A DNA stretch of 64,000 bases from Marivita sp003149565 (GTDB lineage: Bacteria > Pseudomonadota > Alphaproteobacteria > Rhodobacterales > Rhodobacteraceae): NCBI RefSeq assembly GCF_965216415.1, contig NZ_CBDCFU010000002.1; one strand, written 5' to 3'. A program made the position numbers and the translations under genes. Below the pieces are notes generated by a model. The model did no database searches, was not told the origin of the DNA, and was given only the letters and a program-made list of their open reading frames with translations. Positions 1 through 7,696 of the stretch are shown one piece after another (position 1 is the first letter of the stretch; the number at the start of each line of letters is the position of its first letter).

Positions 1-17
1 GGGGTCAGAGTGGCCAT
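1..17 (-). CDS. 5' end of a truncated gene, possibly trpE
   Basis: An ATG on the minus strand at 17-15 opens a frame reading Met-Ala-Thr-Leu-Thr before the window ends. It lies 5 bases downstream of the stop codon of the PpiD-like gene and on the same strand, so it is probably co-transcribed with it. In Roseobacter-group genomes a PpiD-like foldase gene is, as I recall, often followed by trpE (anthranilate synthase component I), whose N-terminus is similar. Only five codons are visible, so the identification rests on context and is weak. Confidence 0.3.
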
Positions 18-22
18 GATCT

Positions 23-1867
23 TTACTGGATGAGGGCGTGAACCGCGTTGATCGCGGGCTGGTTGATCTCGACGCCGGCGCGACGCTGGACATCGGTGGC
101 ATAGGCGCGGAAGAGGTCTTCGGCGATGCTGTTGGACGCCTGATTGCGCAAGGCCTGCGCCAGCATTTCGATGTCACCGTCGTTGCGGTCAACCGGGTTG
201 ATCGCATCCAGTCGCAGAAGGATCACCTCGCCAATGCCAGCAACGGCGCGTGTGTCGCCAACACCCATTTCGAATACAGCCGTCAGAAGCCCTGCAGGGA
301 GGTCGGCGATCTGGGCATTGCGGCCAAGTCCGGTCTCGGTTTGCGAAGTAAGCCCGAGTGACTCAAAACTGCCTCCGTTTGCAATTCTGGCGGCGAGACC
401 TTCGGCCTGAGCCATCAATTGTGCCGTCTGTTCGCGGGTATCCCAGCCCTGGCGCACCTGGTCGATGACGTCCTCAAGCGGTTGCGGGGCAGGCGGCTGG
501 ATGCGGTTGAGGCGCATTGCAAAGACGCCCCCATCGCCAAGTTGGATCACCTCGGGGAAGTCTTCTGCGGTCAACGCTCCCGCAGCGTCACGGAACGCAT
601 CATAGGCGGCAATCTCGCCATCTGCACCGGGGAACCAGTCGATTTGACCGAGCTGGGCTTCGGTTGTTTCGGCAATCTCTTCGAGGGTGGCTCCGGCAGC
701 CAATTCATCATCAATGGTCTGCGCCAAGGTCTCGATCACCCGCCGGGCGCGATCCAATGCGAGTTCGCCCCGAAGAGCGGGGCGCGCGTCTTCAAAGGAC
801 GTGGATTGCGCGTCAAGCACCGCATTGACGCGGTAGAGCGCCGGGCCGAGGCTGGAGGGCAGCGGGCCGACAACATCGCCGGTCTCTGCGGCAAACACAC
901 CCTCGGCGGCGTCACCGAGCGTGTCGCGCGTCACATCGCCCATGTCGACATCCGCGAGGTCCAATCCGCGTTCCGCGACGAGGTCTTCAAAGGTGAACGT
1001 CTCGTTCAGGCGCGCAGCAGCTTCGGATGCGGCGTCTTCAGTGCTGAACACCAGCCTTTCGACCAAACGACGCTCTGGCAGGTTGAATTCGTCCGAGCGT
1101 TCATCATAGGCCGCGCGCAGGGCGTCTTCGTCTACTTCGACCGTATCGACAATCATCGCTGGCGTGATCCACGCATAGGTGATGTCGCGCAGTTCGGGCA
1201 GCGTGTAATTGGCGATATTGTCGTCGTAATAGGCCTGCAGATCTGCATCAGATGGCTCTGGCAGACCGGTTTGCAAATTTGATCCCGTCAGACGCGCCCA
1301 TGTGAAATCGCGGGTTTCGCCAGTATAGGCGAGCAGGGTGTCGATATAGGTGTCGGGCAGCGTGTTACCGGCGATTAGGGCGCTTTGCAGGATGGTACGG
1401 GCGGTGTCATCGCGCAGCTGCTCTTCGAACTCGGCCTCGGACAGGCCCTGATTGCGCAGCGCAAAGCTGTAGGCCTCGCGGTTGAAGCTGCCATCGGCGC
1501 CCTGGAAGGATGGCACCTGCAAAAGTTGTTCGGCAACCACATCATCTCCGACAGAAAGGCCTATCCGCGCGGCTTCGTGGTCAAGGCCGCGGGCTGTGAT
1601 CAGCTGTGCCAGCACCTGACGGTCCAGCCCGAGCATCTGTGCCTCTGACATCGGCACGGCGCGACCGGTCTGGGCGGCGAACGCATTGATTTCGCGGCGC
1701 AAATTGCGCAGGTAGGCGTCGGTCGTGACTTCCTCTTCGCCAACTGTGGCAACGCTGCGTGCGTTCCCGGTGAGGCTCGTTGCGCCGAAGCCTGCGAGCC
1801 CGACGATGAGAAGTCCCATCAGGATCCAGATAAAGGTCTTCGACAGCTTGCCTTTGCCCATGGCCAT
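23..1867 (-). CDS. ppiD: PpiD-like periplasmic peptidyl-prolyl isomerase / foldase (614 aa)
   Basis: A membrane-anchored periplasmic chaperone expected to help outer-membrane and secreted proteins fold. Residues about 9-30 form one hydrophobic anchor after a basic start (Lys-rich, MGKGKLSK), with the rest periplasmic. A SurA/PpiD N-terminal-type helical region covers roughly 40-170, a parvulin-like rotamase region about 240-370, and a long C-terminal arm follows. About 610 aa is normal for PpiD. The parvulin domain is divergent, as is usual for PpiD, so chaperone activity is more certain than isomerase activity. An AGGGGG ribosome site precedes the first ATG at 1867; a second ATG six bases further in (1861) is also possible. 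A likely trpE follows at once. Confidence 0.85.
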   Translation of the reverse strand: MAMGKGKLSKTFIWILMGLLIVGLAGFGATSLTGNARSVATVGEEEVTTDAYLRNLRREINAFAAQTGRAVPMSEAQMLGLDRQVLAQLITARGLDHEAARIGLSVGDDVVAEQLLQVPSFQGADGSFNREAYSFALRNQGLSEAEFEEQLRDDTARTILQSALIAGNTLPDTYIDTLLAYTGETRDFTWARLTGSNLQTGLPEPSDADLQAYYDDNIANYTLPELRDITYAWITPAMIVDTVEVDEDALRAAYDERSDEFNLPERRLVERLVFSTEDAASEAAARLNETFTFEDLVAERGLDLADVDMGDVTRDTLGDAAEGVFAAETGDVVGPLPSSLGPALYRVNAVLDAQSTSFEDARPALRGELALDRARRVIETLAQTIDDELAAGATLEEIAETTEAQLGQIDWFPGADGEIAAYDAFRDAAGALTAEDFPEVIQLGDGGVFAMRLNRIQPPAPQPLEDVIDQVRQGWDTREQTAQLMAQAEGLAARIANGGSFESLGLTSQTETGLGRNAQIADLPAGLLTAVFEMGVGDTRAVAGIGEVILLRLDAINPVDRNDGDIEMLAQALRNQASNSIAEDLFRAYATDVQRRAGVEINQPAINAVHALIQ

Positions 1868-1909
1868 GCGGGTGTGCCCCCTGCTTGCGAGTGATTTTGT
1901 GCGACGTGT

Positions 1910-3106
1910 CTACGCGGCGGGGACAGGGGTCGCAAGGGGCCAGTCGAGGCTTGCGAGCCGGGTAAACAGCGCTTCAATCCCGGCCCGATCCACATTGGCG
2001 AAGGCAACCCGGAATTGTCTTTGTCCGCTTGGGTCCGTATCGGGGGTGAACATGGTGCCGGGCAGGGCCAGGACTCCGATCTCCTGCACGAGTTTCGGGG
2101 CAAGCGTGGCGCTGCTTTCGGCGAAGGGGTGCTGCAGATAGGCGAAATAGGCGCCGCATCCCATCAGCCGCCAGCCTTTGGCCTCGATCAGCGGGATATG
2201 GTCGTGAATGGCCGCGCGCCGATCAAGAATCTCGGTGCGTTCGCCCGCGAGCCAGTCGCTCAGGTTTTGTAGACCCCAGAGGGCCGCGCGCTGGCCCAGC
2301 TGCGATGGGCAGATGGCCACCGTGTCCAGGAATTTTTCGATTTCAGCGAGGAGCGAGGGCGCGGCAATGATCGCACCAACGCGATGACCTGTCAGACGGT
2401 AGGCTTTGGAGAAGGAGTAGAGCTGGATCAGCGTGTCGTCCCATTCTGCGTCAGACAGCAGAGTGTGCGGTGGGGTCGGACGGCTGTCGAAATCGCGGTA
2501 GGTTTCGTCAACGATCAGCTTGATCCCCGTCTCACGGGCAAGGGCAAAGAAAGCCGAAAGCGTTTCCGCCGGGTATTCCACGCCACCCGGATTGTTCGGT
2601 GTGACCAAGGTAATGGCCCGTGTTTGCGGTGTGATCAGTGCGCGTGCCGCCTCTGCATCGGGGATCAGATCGGAGCCCGTGGCCAGGGGCACTGCCGAGA
2701 CGCCGGACATATCGAGCCACATCTTGTGATTGAAGTACCACGGGGTTGGCAAGATCACCTCATCGCCTTCTGCGCAAAGCGCGGCAATGGTGGCGGCAAA
2801 GGCCTGGTTGCAGCCCGAGGTGATTGCCACCTGATCAGGGCGTGCGGTCCCGTGATAATGCGCCGACCACTGCGCGCTAAGTTCTTCGCGCAGGGCAGGC
2901 AAGCCAAGTACCGGGCCGTAGAGATGCGTTTCGGGTTGCTCGAGCGCCTCGGCCATGGCGGCGCGCATCGGAGCGGGGGGCGGGTCGACAGGGGCGGCCT
3001 GGCTCACATTGATGAGCGGCTGGTTATCGGGGAACGTCACGCCCTGAAGCCAGCGGCGGGCCTCCATCACCGGAGGAGCGAAGGTTGTCTGCGTGCGTGA
3101 TGTCAT
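1910..3106 (-). CDS. class I/II pyridoxal-phosphate aminotransferase (398 aa)
   Basis: A fold-type I PLP aminotransferase of aspartate-aminotransferase type. Visible motifs are the cofactor-side TSGCNQAF near residue 97, the VTPNNPGG substrate motif near 169, VDETYRDF near 199 with the PLP-ring Asp/Tyr, and the Schiff-base lysine in SFSKAYRLTGHRVG at K234. A C-terminal arginine expected to bind the substrate carboxylate lies in the FRVAFANV segment. The amino-donor specificity cannot be read from the sequence. It sits 42 bases upstream of the PpiD-like gene on the same strand, and a hairpin-rich intergenic repeat separates it from gpt on its 5' side, so it probably has its own promoter. Confidence 0.85.
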   Translation of the reverse strand: MTSRTQTTFAPPVMEARRWLQGVTFPDNQPLINVSQAAPVDPPPAPMRAAMAEALEQPETHLYGPVLGLPALREELSAQWSAHYHGTARPDQVAITSGCNQAFAATIAALCAEGDEVILPTPWYFNHKMWLDMSGVSAVPLATGSDLIPDAEAARALITPQTRAITLVTPNNPGGVEYPAETLSAFFALARETGIKLIVDETYRDFDSRPTPPHTLLSDAEWDDTLIQLYSFSKAYRLTGHRVGAIIAAPSLLAEIEKFLDTVAICPSQLGQRAALWGLQNLSDWLAGERTEILDRRAAIHDHIPLIEAKGWRLMGCGAYFAYLQHPFAESSATLAPKLVQEIGVLALPGTMFTPDTDPSGQRQFRVAFANVDRAGIEALFTRLASLDWPLATPVPAA

Positions 3107-3123
3107 GGCGATGTGATCCCATT

Positions 3124-3217
3124 GTGCGCCTTCGGCGCGCTTTTTGGTTTGAAGTGGGGGCGCTGCCCCCGTCCGCCTGCGGCGGCCTCCCCCGAGATAT
3201 TTGAAAAACGAAGATTC
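3124..3217. repeat. Rhodobacteraceae-type hairpin-rich intergenic repeat
   Basis: The gap between the aminotransferase and gpt contains three adjacent hairpins: GCGCC-TTC-GGCGC followed by TTTTT (3126-3145), GGGGGC-GCT-GCCCCC (3156-3170) and CCGCC-TGC-GGCGG (about 3173-3185). These are followed by CCCCCGAGATATTTGAAAAACGAAG. Such a GC-hairpin plus ATATTTGAAAA block recurs between genes in many Roseobacter-group genomes. Partial cousins occur here near 11511-11535 (CAAATACCTCGGGG) and 52158-52180 (TTTTCAAAAATATGC). It may act as a terminator or mRNA-stabilising element; that role is inferred. Confidence 0.55.
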
Positions 3218-3223
3218 CGCGGG

Positions 3224-3727
3224 TCAGTCCTTGCCGCGATATGGCTCGACATATTGCAGTGCCATATCCCACGGGAAAAAGATCCACGTGTCCTGACTGA
3301 CCTCGGTGATGAATGTGTTGACCTGAGGGCGGCCCATCGGTTTGGCGTAGACGGTGGCGATATGGGCGTTGGGCATGTGTTTGCGCACCACTTCGAGCGT
3401 CCGGCCTGTGTCCACCAGATCGTCCACCACCAGCACACCCGTGCCATCGCCCACCACGTTCATGTCCGGGGACTTGATCACCTTGGGTTCGGATTGGGTC
3501 TGGTGGTTGTAGCTTTTGACGCTGATCGTATCGACCATGCGGATGTCGAGTTCGCGGGCGACGATCATCGCAGGTGCCATGCCGCCGCGGGTGATCGCCA
3601 CCACGGCGCGCCAACCGCCTTCGTCGGGTCCTTCGCCCTGAAGCCGCCACGCGAGGGCGCGGGCATCGCGGTGCAGTTGGTCCCAGCTTACGTGGAAGCC
3701 TTTTTCGTGGGGCAGTCGGTCGGTCAT
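3224..3727 (-). CDS. gpt: xanthine-guanine phosphoribosyltransferase (167 aa)
   Basis: Purine salvage enzyme converting guanine or xanthine plus PRPP to GMP or XMP. The PRPP-binding motif VLVVDDLVDTGRT is clear in the middle of the protein, and the length fits the XGPRT family. The start MTDRLPHEKGF at 3727 was chosen because AAGGAG lies just upstream; a longer upstream extension in frame would run into the neighbouring LysE-family gene and has no ribosome site. The LysE-type gene ends 19 bases upstream on the same strand, so the two may share a transcript. Confidence 0.9.
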   Translation of the reverse strand: MTDRLPHEKGFHVSWDQLHRDARALAWRLQGEGPDEGGWRAVVAITRGGMAPAMIVARELDIRMVDTISVKSYNHQTQSEPKVIKSPDMNVVGDGTGVLVVDDLVDTGRTLEVVRKHMPNAHIATVYAKPMGRPQVNTFITEVSQDTWIFFPWDMALQYVEPYRGKD

Positions 3728-3746
3728 GAGAGGCTCCTTTATTGGG

Positions 3747-4349
3747 TCAGCGGCCGAAGAGCAGGCGCAGGCCAAGCGCGCCAAGGATCACGGCGGCGGT
3801 GCGGTCGATGATCGGTTTCAGCCGCAGATACCCGGCGCGGGCCGGCGCGCTGGACAGGCAGGCGGCGAAGAGGGTGTAGACAACAAGTTCGACGACAAAG
3901 TGATTGGCGACGATCAGGGCTTTGGCCCCAAGGCTCAGATCTGGTGGGAAGATCACCACGAGCACCGCCCCGGCGAAGAGGACTGATTTCGGGTTGGCGA
4001 GGTTGACCAGCAGCCCGCCCATAAAGGCGCGCGTGCCGGGATGGGCGCTGTCCGAGACAGGCTGATGGGCGCTGCGCCAGAGCTGGATGGCAATCCAGAG
4101 CAGGTAGAGCGCGCCTGCGGTTTTGAGCGCAACGTAGCCCCAGGGCACCACAGCAAAGACGGCATTCAGGCCCAGCAACGCAGCACCGGTCCAGAGCGCG
4201 GCCATCAATCCGAGGCCTGCACCGGTGGCGACCCCGGCCACAAACCCGCCCGCCACCGATTGACGCAGCGCATAGAGCAACGCAGGACCTGGCGCGGCCA
4301 TGGCGGCCAGCAGCGTCAGGTTGAACGCGATGAGCTGAGCCGTCGTCAT
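3747..4349 (-). CDS. LysE/RhtB family amino acid exporter (200 aa)
   Basis: A small inner-membrane exporter of the LysE/RhtB superfamily, which effluxes amino acids or related metabolites. The 200-residue length and about six hydrophobic segments fit the family, as does the N-terminal signature MAAPGPALLYALRQS (residues about 16-30) and a mid-protein NPK motif (VNLANPKSVLFAGA). The substrate cannot be predicted. It lies five bases downstream of fabI and just upstream of gpt, all on the minus strand. Confidence 0.8.
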   Translation of the reverse strand: MTTAQLIAFNLTLLAAMAAPGPALLYALRQSVAGGFVAGVATGAGLGLMAALWTGAALLGLNAVFAVVPWGYVALKTAGALYLLWIAIQLWRSAHQPVSDSAHPGTRAFMGGLLVNLANPKSVLFAGAVLVVIFPPDLSLGAKALIVANHFVVELVVYTLFAACLSSAPARAGYLRLKPIIDRTAAVILGALGLRLLFGR

Positions 4350-4354
4350 TGGGC

Positions 4355-5161
4355 CTATTCCTTGCTCATGTCGGGGGCATCCACCGCTTTCATCCCGACC
4401 ACGTGATAGCCTGCATCGACATGATGTGTTTCACCGGTAACGCCGGAGCCAAGATCGGACAGCAGGTAGAGGGCTGACTTTCCCACGTCTTCGATGGTCA
4501 CATTGCGGCGCAGCGGCGAGTTGTATTCGTTCCACTTCATAATGTAGCGGAAATCGCCGATACCGCTGGCGGCCAGCGTCTTGATCGGGCCTGCACTGAT
4601 GGCGTTCACGCGAATGCCGTCTTTGCCGAGGTCTTCCGCCAGATAGCGGACCGAGGACTCCAAAGCTGCTTTGGCGACGCCCATCACGTTATAATGAGGC
4701 ATGATCCGTTCCGCCCCGTAATAGGTCATCGTGAGGGCTGAACCGCCCTTGGTCATCATCTTCTCGGCGCGTTGCATGACGGCGGTGAAGGAATAGACCG
4801 AGATGTCCATGGTCATCATGAAATTGTCACGGCTTGTGTCGACGTAGCGACCGCGCAATTCGGATTTGTCAGAGAAGCCGATGGCGTGAACGACGAAATC
4901 GAGGCTGTCCCAATGCGTGTTGAGGCTCTCGAACAGAGAATCAATAGACGCTGTATCACCCACGTCACAGGGCAAAACGATGTCCGAACCAAGTTGCGCG
5001 GCGAGGGGATCGACGCGTTTCTTCAGGGCCTCTCCCTGGTACGAAAAAGCGAGGTCCGCTCCGGCGTCTCCCAACGCTTTGGCGATGCCCCATGCAATGG
5101 ATTTGTCGTTGGCGAGGCCCATGATAAGCCCGCGCTTTCCAGCCATAATTTCGCTTTTCAT
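4355..5161 (-). CDS. fabI: enoyl-[acyl-carrier-protein] reductase, FabI type (268 aa)
   Basis: NADH-dependent short-chain dehydrogenase/reductase that completes each round of fatty acid elongation (FAS II). The FabI cofactor motif GLANDKSIAWGIAKAL is near the N-terminus, and the catalytic Tyr-x6-Lys pair is in the segment YYGAERIMPHYNVMGVAK. Length is normal. The annotated start has AAGG about 11 bases upstream; an internal ATG at 5146 (MAGKRGLIM) is an alternative. It is divergent from pdxH, with a 166-base shared promoter region between them. Confidence 0.93.
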   Translation of the reverse strand: MKSEIMAGKRGLIMGLANDKSIAWGIAKALGDAGADLAFSYQGEALKKRVDPLAAQLGSDIVLPCDVGDTASIDSLFESLNTHWDSLDFVVHAIGFSDKSELRGRYVDTSRDNFMMTMDISVYSFTAVMQRAEKMMTKGGSALTMTYYGAERIMPHYNVMGVAKAALESSVRYLAEDLGKDGIRVNAISAGPIKTLAASGIGDFRYIMKWNEYNSPLRRNVTIEDVGKSALYLLSDLGSGVTGETHHVDAGYHVVGMKAVDAPDMSKE

Positions 5162-5327
5162 GGTCTCGCGCCTTCTGTAAAACTACGTCTTCTTCGTTTA
5201 GGCGAAGCGGGCAGGACCGGCAAGGCCGTGAATGGCGGCGCGCCATCTGCTATCATGGATTGACATGAGGTCAATCTGGACAACCTAGGGTAATAAGCCT
5301 AGTGAGTAATTTCGGTTGGAGGCCAAC

Positions 5328-5933
5328 ATGAGTGATCGAGCAGGGATTTTTGCGGGCGACGATCCGTTCGAGATAGCGCGCCGCTGGCTGACTGAGGCAG
5401 AAGCGTCAGAGCCGAATGATCCCAACGCCATTGCCTTGTCGACTGTCGATGTCGATGGCATGCCGAATGTCCGGATGGTGCTCCTCAAAGACATCGAAGA
5501 TGATGCCTTTGTCTTTTACACCAACTACAACAGCCGCAAGGGCGAAGAGATTCAGTCGGCTGGAAAAGCGGCGTTCGTCCTGCACTGGAAATCGCTGCGG
5601 CGTCAGATTCGGGTGCGTGGCACGGTCACACGTGAGGAGGGAGAAAAGGCGGATGCCTATTATGCCTCGCGGTCCCTCAAGAGCAGACTGGGTGCATGGG
5701 CGTCCCAACAATCACAGCCGCTTGCATCGCGGACAGAATTGATGGCCGAAGTGGCCAAGCTGACGCCTAAGCTTGGAACAAATCCGCCCCGTCCGGAGTT
5801 TTGGGGTGGATTTCGCATACATCCAACAGAGATCGAATTCTGGGCGGACGGCGCGTTTCGTCTGCACGATCGCTTTCGCTGGGAAAAGGTCTCTGAAAAA
5901 GAAGATTGGAAAATCAATAGGTTGCATCCGTGA
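5328..5933 (+). CDS. pdxH: pyridoxamine/pyridoxine 5'-phosphate oxidase (201 aa)
   Basis: FMN enzyme that makes pyridoxal 5'-phosphate from PNP or PMP, the last step of vitamin B6 synthesis and salvage. Visible signatures are the FMN-binding RVRGTVTREE region, the SRLGAWASQQSQPL substrate-site motif, and the C-terminal block PPRPEFWGGFRIHPTE ending in RLHP. The start at 5328 is preceded by TTGGAGG, which decides it over an upstream TTG. The neighbouring aminotransferase at 1910-3106 needs PLP, but nothing suggests co-regulation. Confidence 0.93.
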   Translation: MSDRAGIFAGDDPFEIARRWLTEAEASEPNDPNAIALSTVDVDGMPNVRMVLLKDIEDDAFVFYTNYNSRKGEEIQSAGKAAFVLHWKSLRRQIRVRGTVTREEGEKADAYYASRSLKSRLGAWASQQSQPLASRTELMAEVAKLTPKLGTNPPRPEFWGGFRIHPTEIEFWADGAFRLHDRFRWEKVSEKEDWKINRLHP

Positions 5934-6025
5934 CATTCACGTCACGTGAAGTGCGGGGGTGAAATCAGCGCTGTATTGGTTATGCTTGAAACAACGGTTT
6001 AGTCGCTGCACTCTGTAGTGGGAAT

Positions 6026-6568
6026 TTGAAGTTGGAAAAAATCGTGGAACAGTCGCAACAGCCTGACTCGCGGATCGCCGGTCATGTAAAGTGGTTCGAC
6101 CCAGCGAAAGGTTTCGGTTTCCTGGTCTCTGATGAGGGCGGGCCTGACATTCTGCTTCACGCAAATGTGCTTCGGAACTTTGGGCGGGGATCAATTGCGG
6201 ACGGTGCTCGGATCGAGGTGGTGGTGCAGAGCACGACCAGGGGATTGCAAGCGGTCGAAGTGCTCAGCGTTACGCCCCCGGCGCAATCGGAAGTTGCTCC
6301 GTTGGAAGACTTCAGCGGTGTGTCTGCCGACGAGATCGCGGCCGCACCTCTGGAGCCCGCCCGCGTGAAGTGGTTCGACAAGGCCAAGGGGTTTGGATTC
6401 GCGAATGTCTTTGGCCGCTCCGAGGACATCTTTATCCATGTGGAAGTCTTGCGTCGCTCCGGGCTTTCGGATTTGTTTCCGGGAGAAGCTCTTGCGCTGC
6501 GCTCGATCGAAAGCAGCCGCGGGCAGATGGCGGTCGAGGTTCTCCCTTGGGAAAGTGGTCTCTCCTAA
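6026..6568 (+). CDS. tandem double cold-shock-domain protein (about 180 aa)
   Basis: A nucleic-acid-binding protein with two cold-shock domains in one chain. The first carries HVKWFDPAKGFGFLVSDEG (RNP1-like) with DILLHANVL (RNP2-like); the second carries RVKWFDKAKGFGFANVFG with DIFIHVEVLR. Two-domain CSD proteins of this size are a known alphaproteobacterial form, as opposed to the single 70-aa CspA. The start is uncertain: only TTG at 6026 or 6032 and GTG at 6044 are available ahead of the first domain, so translation may be weak. Its last 22 bases overlap the next gene, suggesting coupled translation. Confidence 0.85.
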   Translation: MKLEKIVEQSQQPDSRIAGHVKWFDPAKGFGFLVSDEGGPDILLHANVLRNFGRGSIADGARIEVVVQSTTRGLQAVEVLSVTPPAQSEVAPLEDFSGVSADEIAAAPLEPARVKWFDKAKGFGFANVFGRSEDIFIHVEVLRRSGLSDLFPGEALALRSIESSRGQMAVEVLPWESGLS

Positions 6569-7029
6569 TCAGCGTATTTCTCGGGTTGCTGGCGGTCACG
6601 CCGGCACGCGCGGAGGCTCCGTGCCGCGACGATGTCGTGTTCCTGCGTGGGGATTGGGGAAGCGCCCGGTTCTCTGTCGATGTGGCGGACACACCCGAAC
6701 AGCGCAGCAGGGGGCTGATGTTTGTCGAGAGCATGCCGACCATGAGTGGCATGCTTTTTGTCTATGATCGCGAACAGGCGGTGTCCTTCTGGATGAAGAA
6801 CACGCTCATTCCCCTTGATATGATTTTCGCGGATTCGTCAGGTGTGGTGCAGAAAGTGCACGACACTGCCGTGCCCGGCGATCTGACAAGCATTCCCGGC
6901 GGATCGAACATCCAATTTGTGTTGGAGGTCAACGGAGGCATGGCGAAAAAGCTGGGCATTTCTGTCGGTAGCGAGATGCGTCATCCGGCGATTGATACGG
7001 GCGCTGCGGCTTGGGCTTGCGGGTCCTGA
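6547..7029 (+). CDS. secreted DUF192 family protein (about 160 aa)
   Basis: Member of the DUF192 family (PF02643), small single-domain proteins of unknown function. The typical core is present: TPEQRSRGLMFVE, then a SFWMKNTLIPLDMIF segment, then GDLTSIPGGSNIQFVLEVN. The likely start is TTG at 6547, with GAGGT about 7 bases upstream. It gives an N-terminal signal peptide MGKWSLLISVFLGLLAVTPA followed by a plausible Ala-x-Ala cleavage site, so the mature protein is probably periplasmic. It overlaps the cold-shock gene by 22 bases in another frame. The family is well populated but functionally uncharacterised. Confidence 0.8.
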   Translation: MGKWSLLISVFLGLLAVTPARAEAPCRDDVVFLRGDWGSARFSVDVADTPEQRSRGLMFVESMPTMSGMLFVYDREQAVSFWMKNTLIPLDMIFADSSGVVQKVHDTAVPGDLTSIPGGSNIQFVLEVNGGMAKKLGISVGSEMRHPAIDTGAAAWACGS

Positions 7030-7089
7030 GGGCAGGGTGCAAAAAACTGCTTTTCAATTTGGTTCGCGGTCGATAAACGACGCTTCAGT

Positions 7090-7166
7090 CGGGGCGTAGC
7101 GCAGCCTGGTAGCGCGACGGTTTTGGGTACCGTAGGTCGCAAGTTCGAATCTTGCCGTCCCGACCA
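7090..7166 (+). tRNA. tRNA-Pro (anticodon TGG), CCA encoded
   Basis: A complete cloverleaf can be drawn. The acceptor stem CGGGGCG pairs with CGTCCCG (one G-U), the anticodon stem ACGGT/ACCGT holds the loop TTTGGGT with anticodon TGG, and the T arm contains GTTCGAATC. The CCA end is encoded (ACCA at 7163-7166). It stands alone, with no flanking integration signatures. Confidence 0.95.
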
Positions 7167-7337
7167 TTCACCTGAATAGCTTGGTTCAGTCGCAAGGTTC
7201 TTGCGGCATCTGATTATTGCCGCGTCACCTGTGGGATCTGTGGTGTGTGGCAGATCTGCGGCACTTCCAAGATTCGCCAGCCCGCCTGGCCTCTGGGCAT
7301 GATCCGCAAAATTATCTTTGTTCAGACCTTCAAAGGC

Positions 7338-7412
7338 TGTGGATAACTTTTTGTCTGCGCTTGAATATTCCAGTCGGGACTTACCCACAGGTTTGTCCAG
7401 AGGTATTCCACA
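7338..7412. promoter_or_regulatory. cluster of DnaA-box-like sites upstream of nrdJ
   Basis: Within the 530-base gene-free stretch 7167-7696 there is one perfect DnaA box, TGTGGATAA, at 7338-7346. A one-mismatch box TTACCCACA lies at 7381-7389 and a two-mismatch box TATTCCACA at 7404-7412. In Escherichia coli DnaA regulates the class I ribonucleotide reductase operon, so control of nrdJ by DnaA is plausible but inferred. The rest of the stretch shows nothing else except the NrdR-like site at 7535 and a TTGACG hexamer at 7485. Confidence 0.45.
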
Positions 7413-7534
7413 GTTGAATCGCTATGGGTTGTGCCTTCCGGATCGGTCAACCCAAAATCTATGGTTAAAATCGTAAAAAACGTGTTGACGACTCTGGGAG
7501 ATATCCGCCAGTTTGTGCGGGTCGCTGCGGCGAA

Positions 7535-7550
7535 CCACAACATATAGTGG
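7535..7550. promoter_or_regulatory. candidate NrdR box upstream of nrdJ
   Basis: CCACAACATATAGTGG is an imperfect 16-bp palindrome matching the core of the known NrdR operator (acaCwAtATaTwGtgt) at 13 of 16 positions. NrdR is the ATP/dATP-sensing repressor of ribonucleotide reductase genes. NrdR operators normally occur in pairs about three helical turns apart; I see no convincing second box here. It lies 147 bases upstream of the nrdJ start. Confidence 0.5.
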
Positions 7551-7696
7551 TCTCAGCGACAACAGGGACGGGAACACCGGATAATGGCTTTGAGGCGCTT
7601 ACGCCTGCGTGATGGATCATGCGGGCCCGGAAAACTCGTGTCTGTCGCGGCCCTGAACGGGGCATGGGGTACACACTGATAAAAGAGACCGGTGCG

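Noticed and set aside
7167..7696. Cobalamin riboswitch upstream of nrdJ
   Set aside because: I looked for a B12-box-like element and multi-stem leader and did not find a convincing one; only protein-binding-type sites remain.
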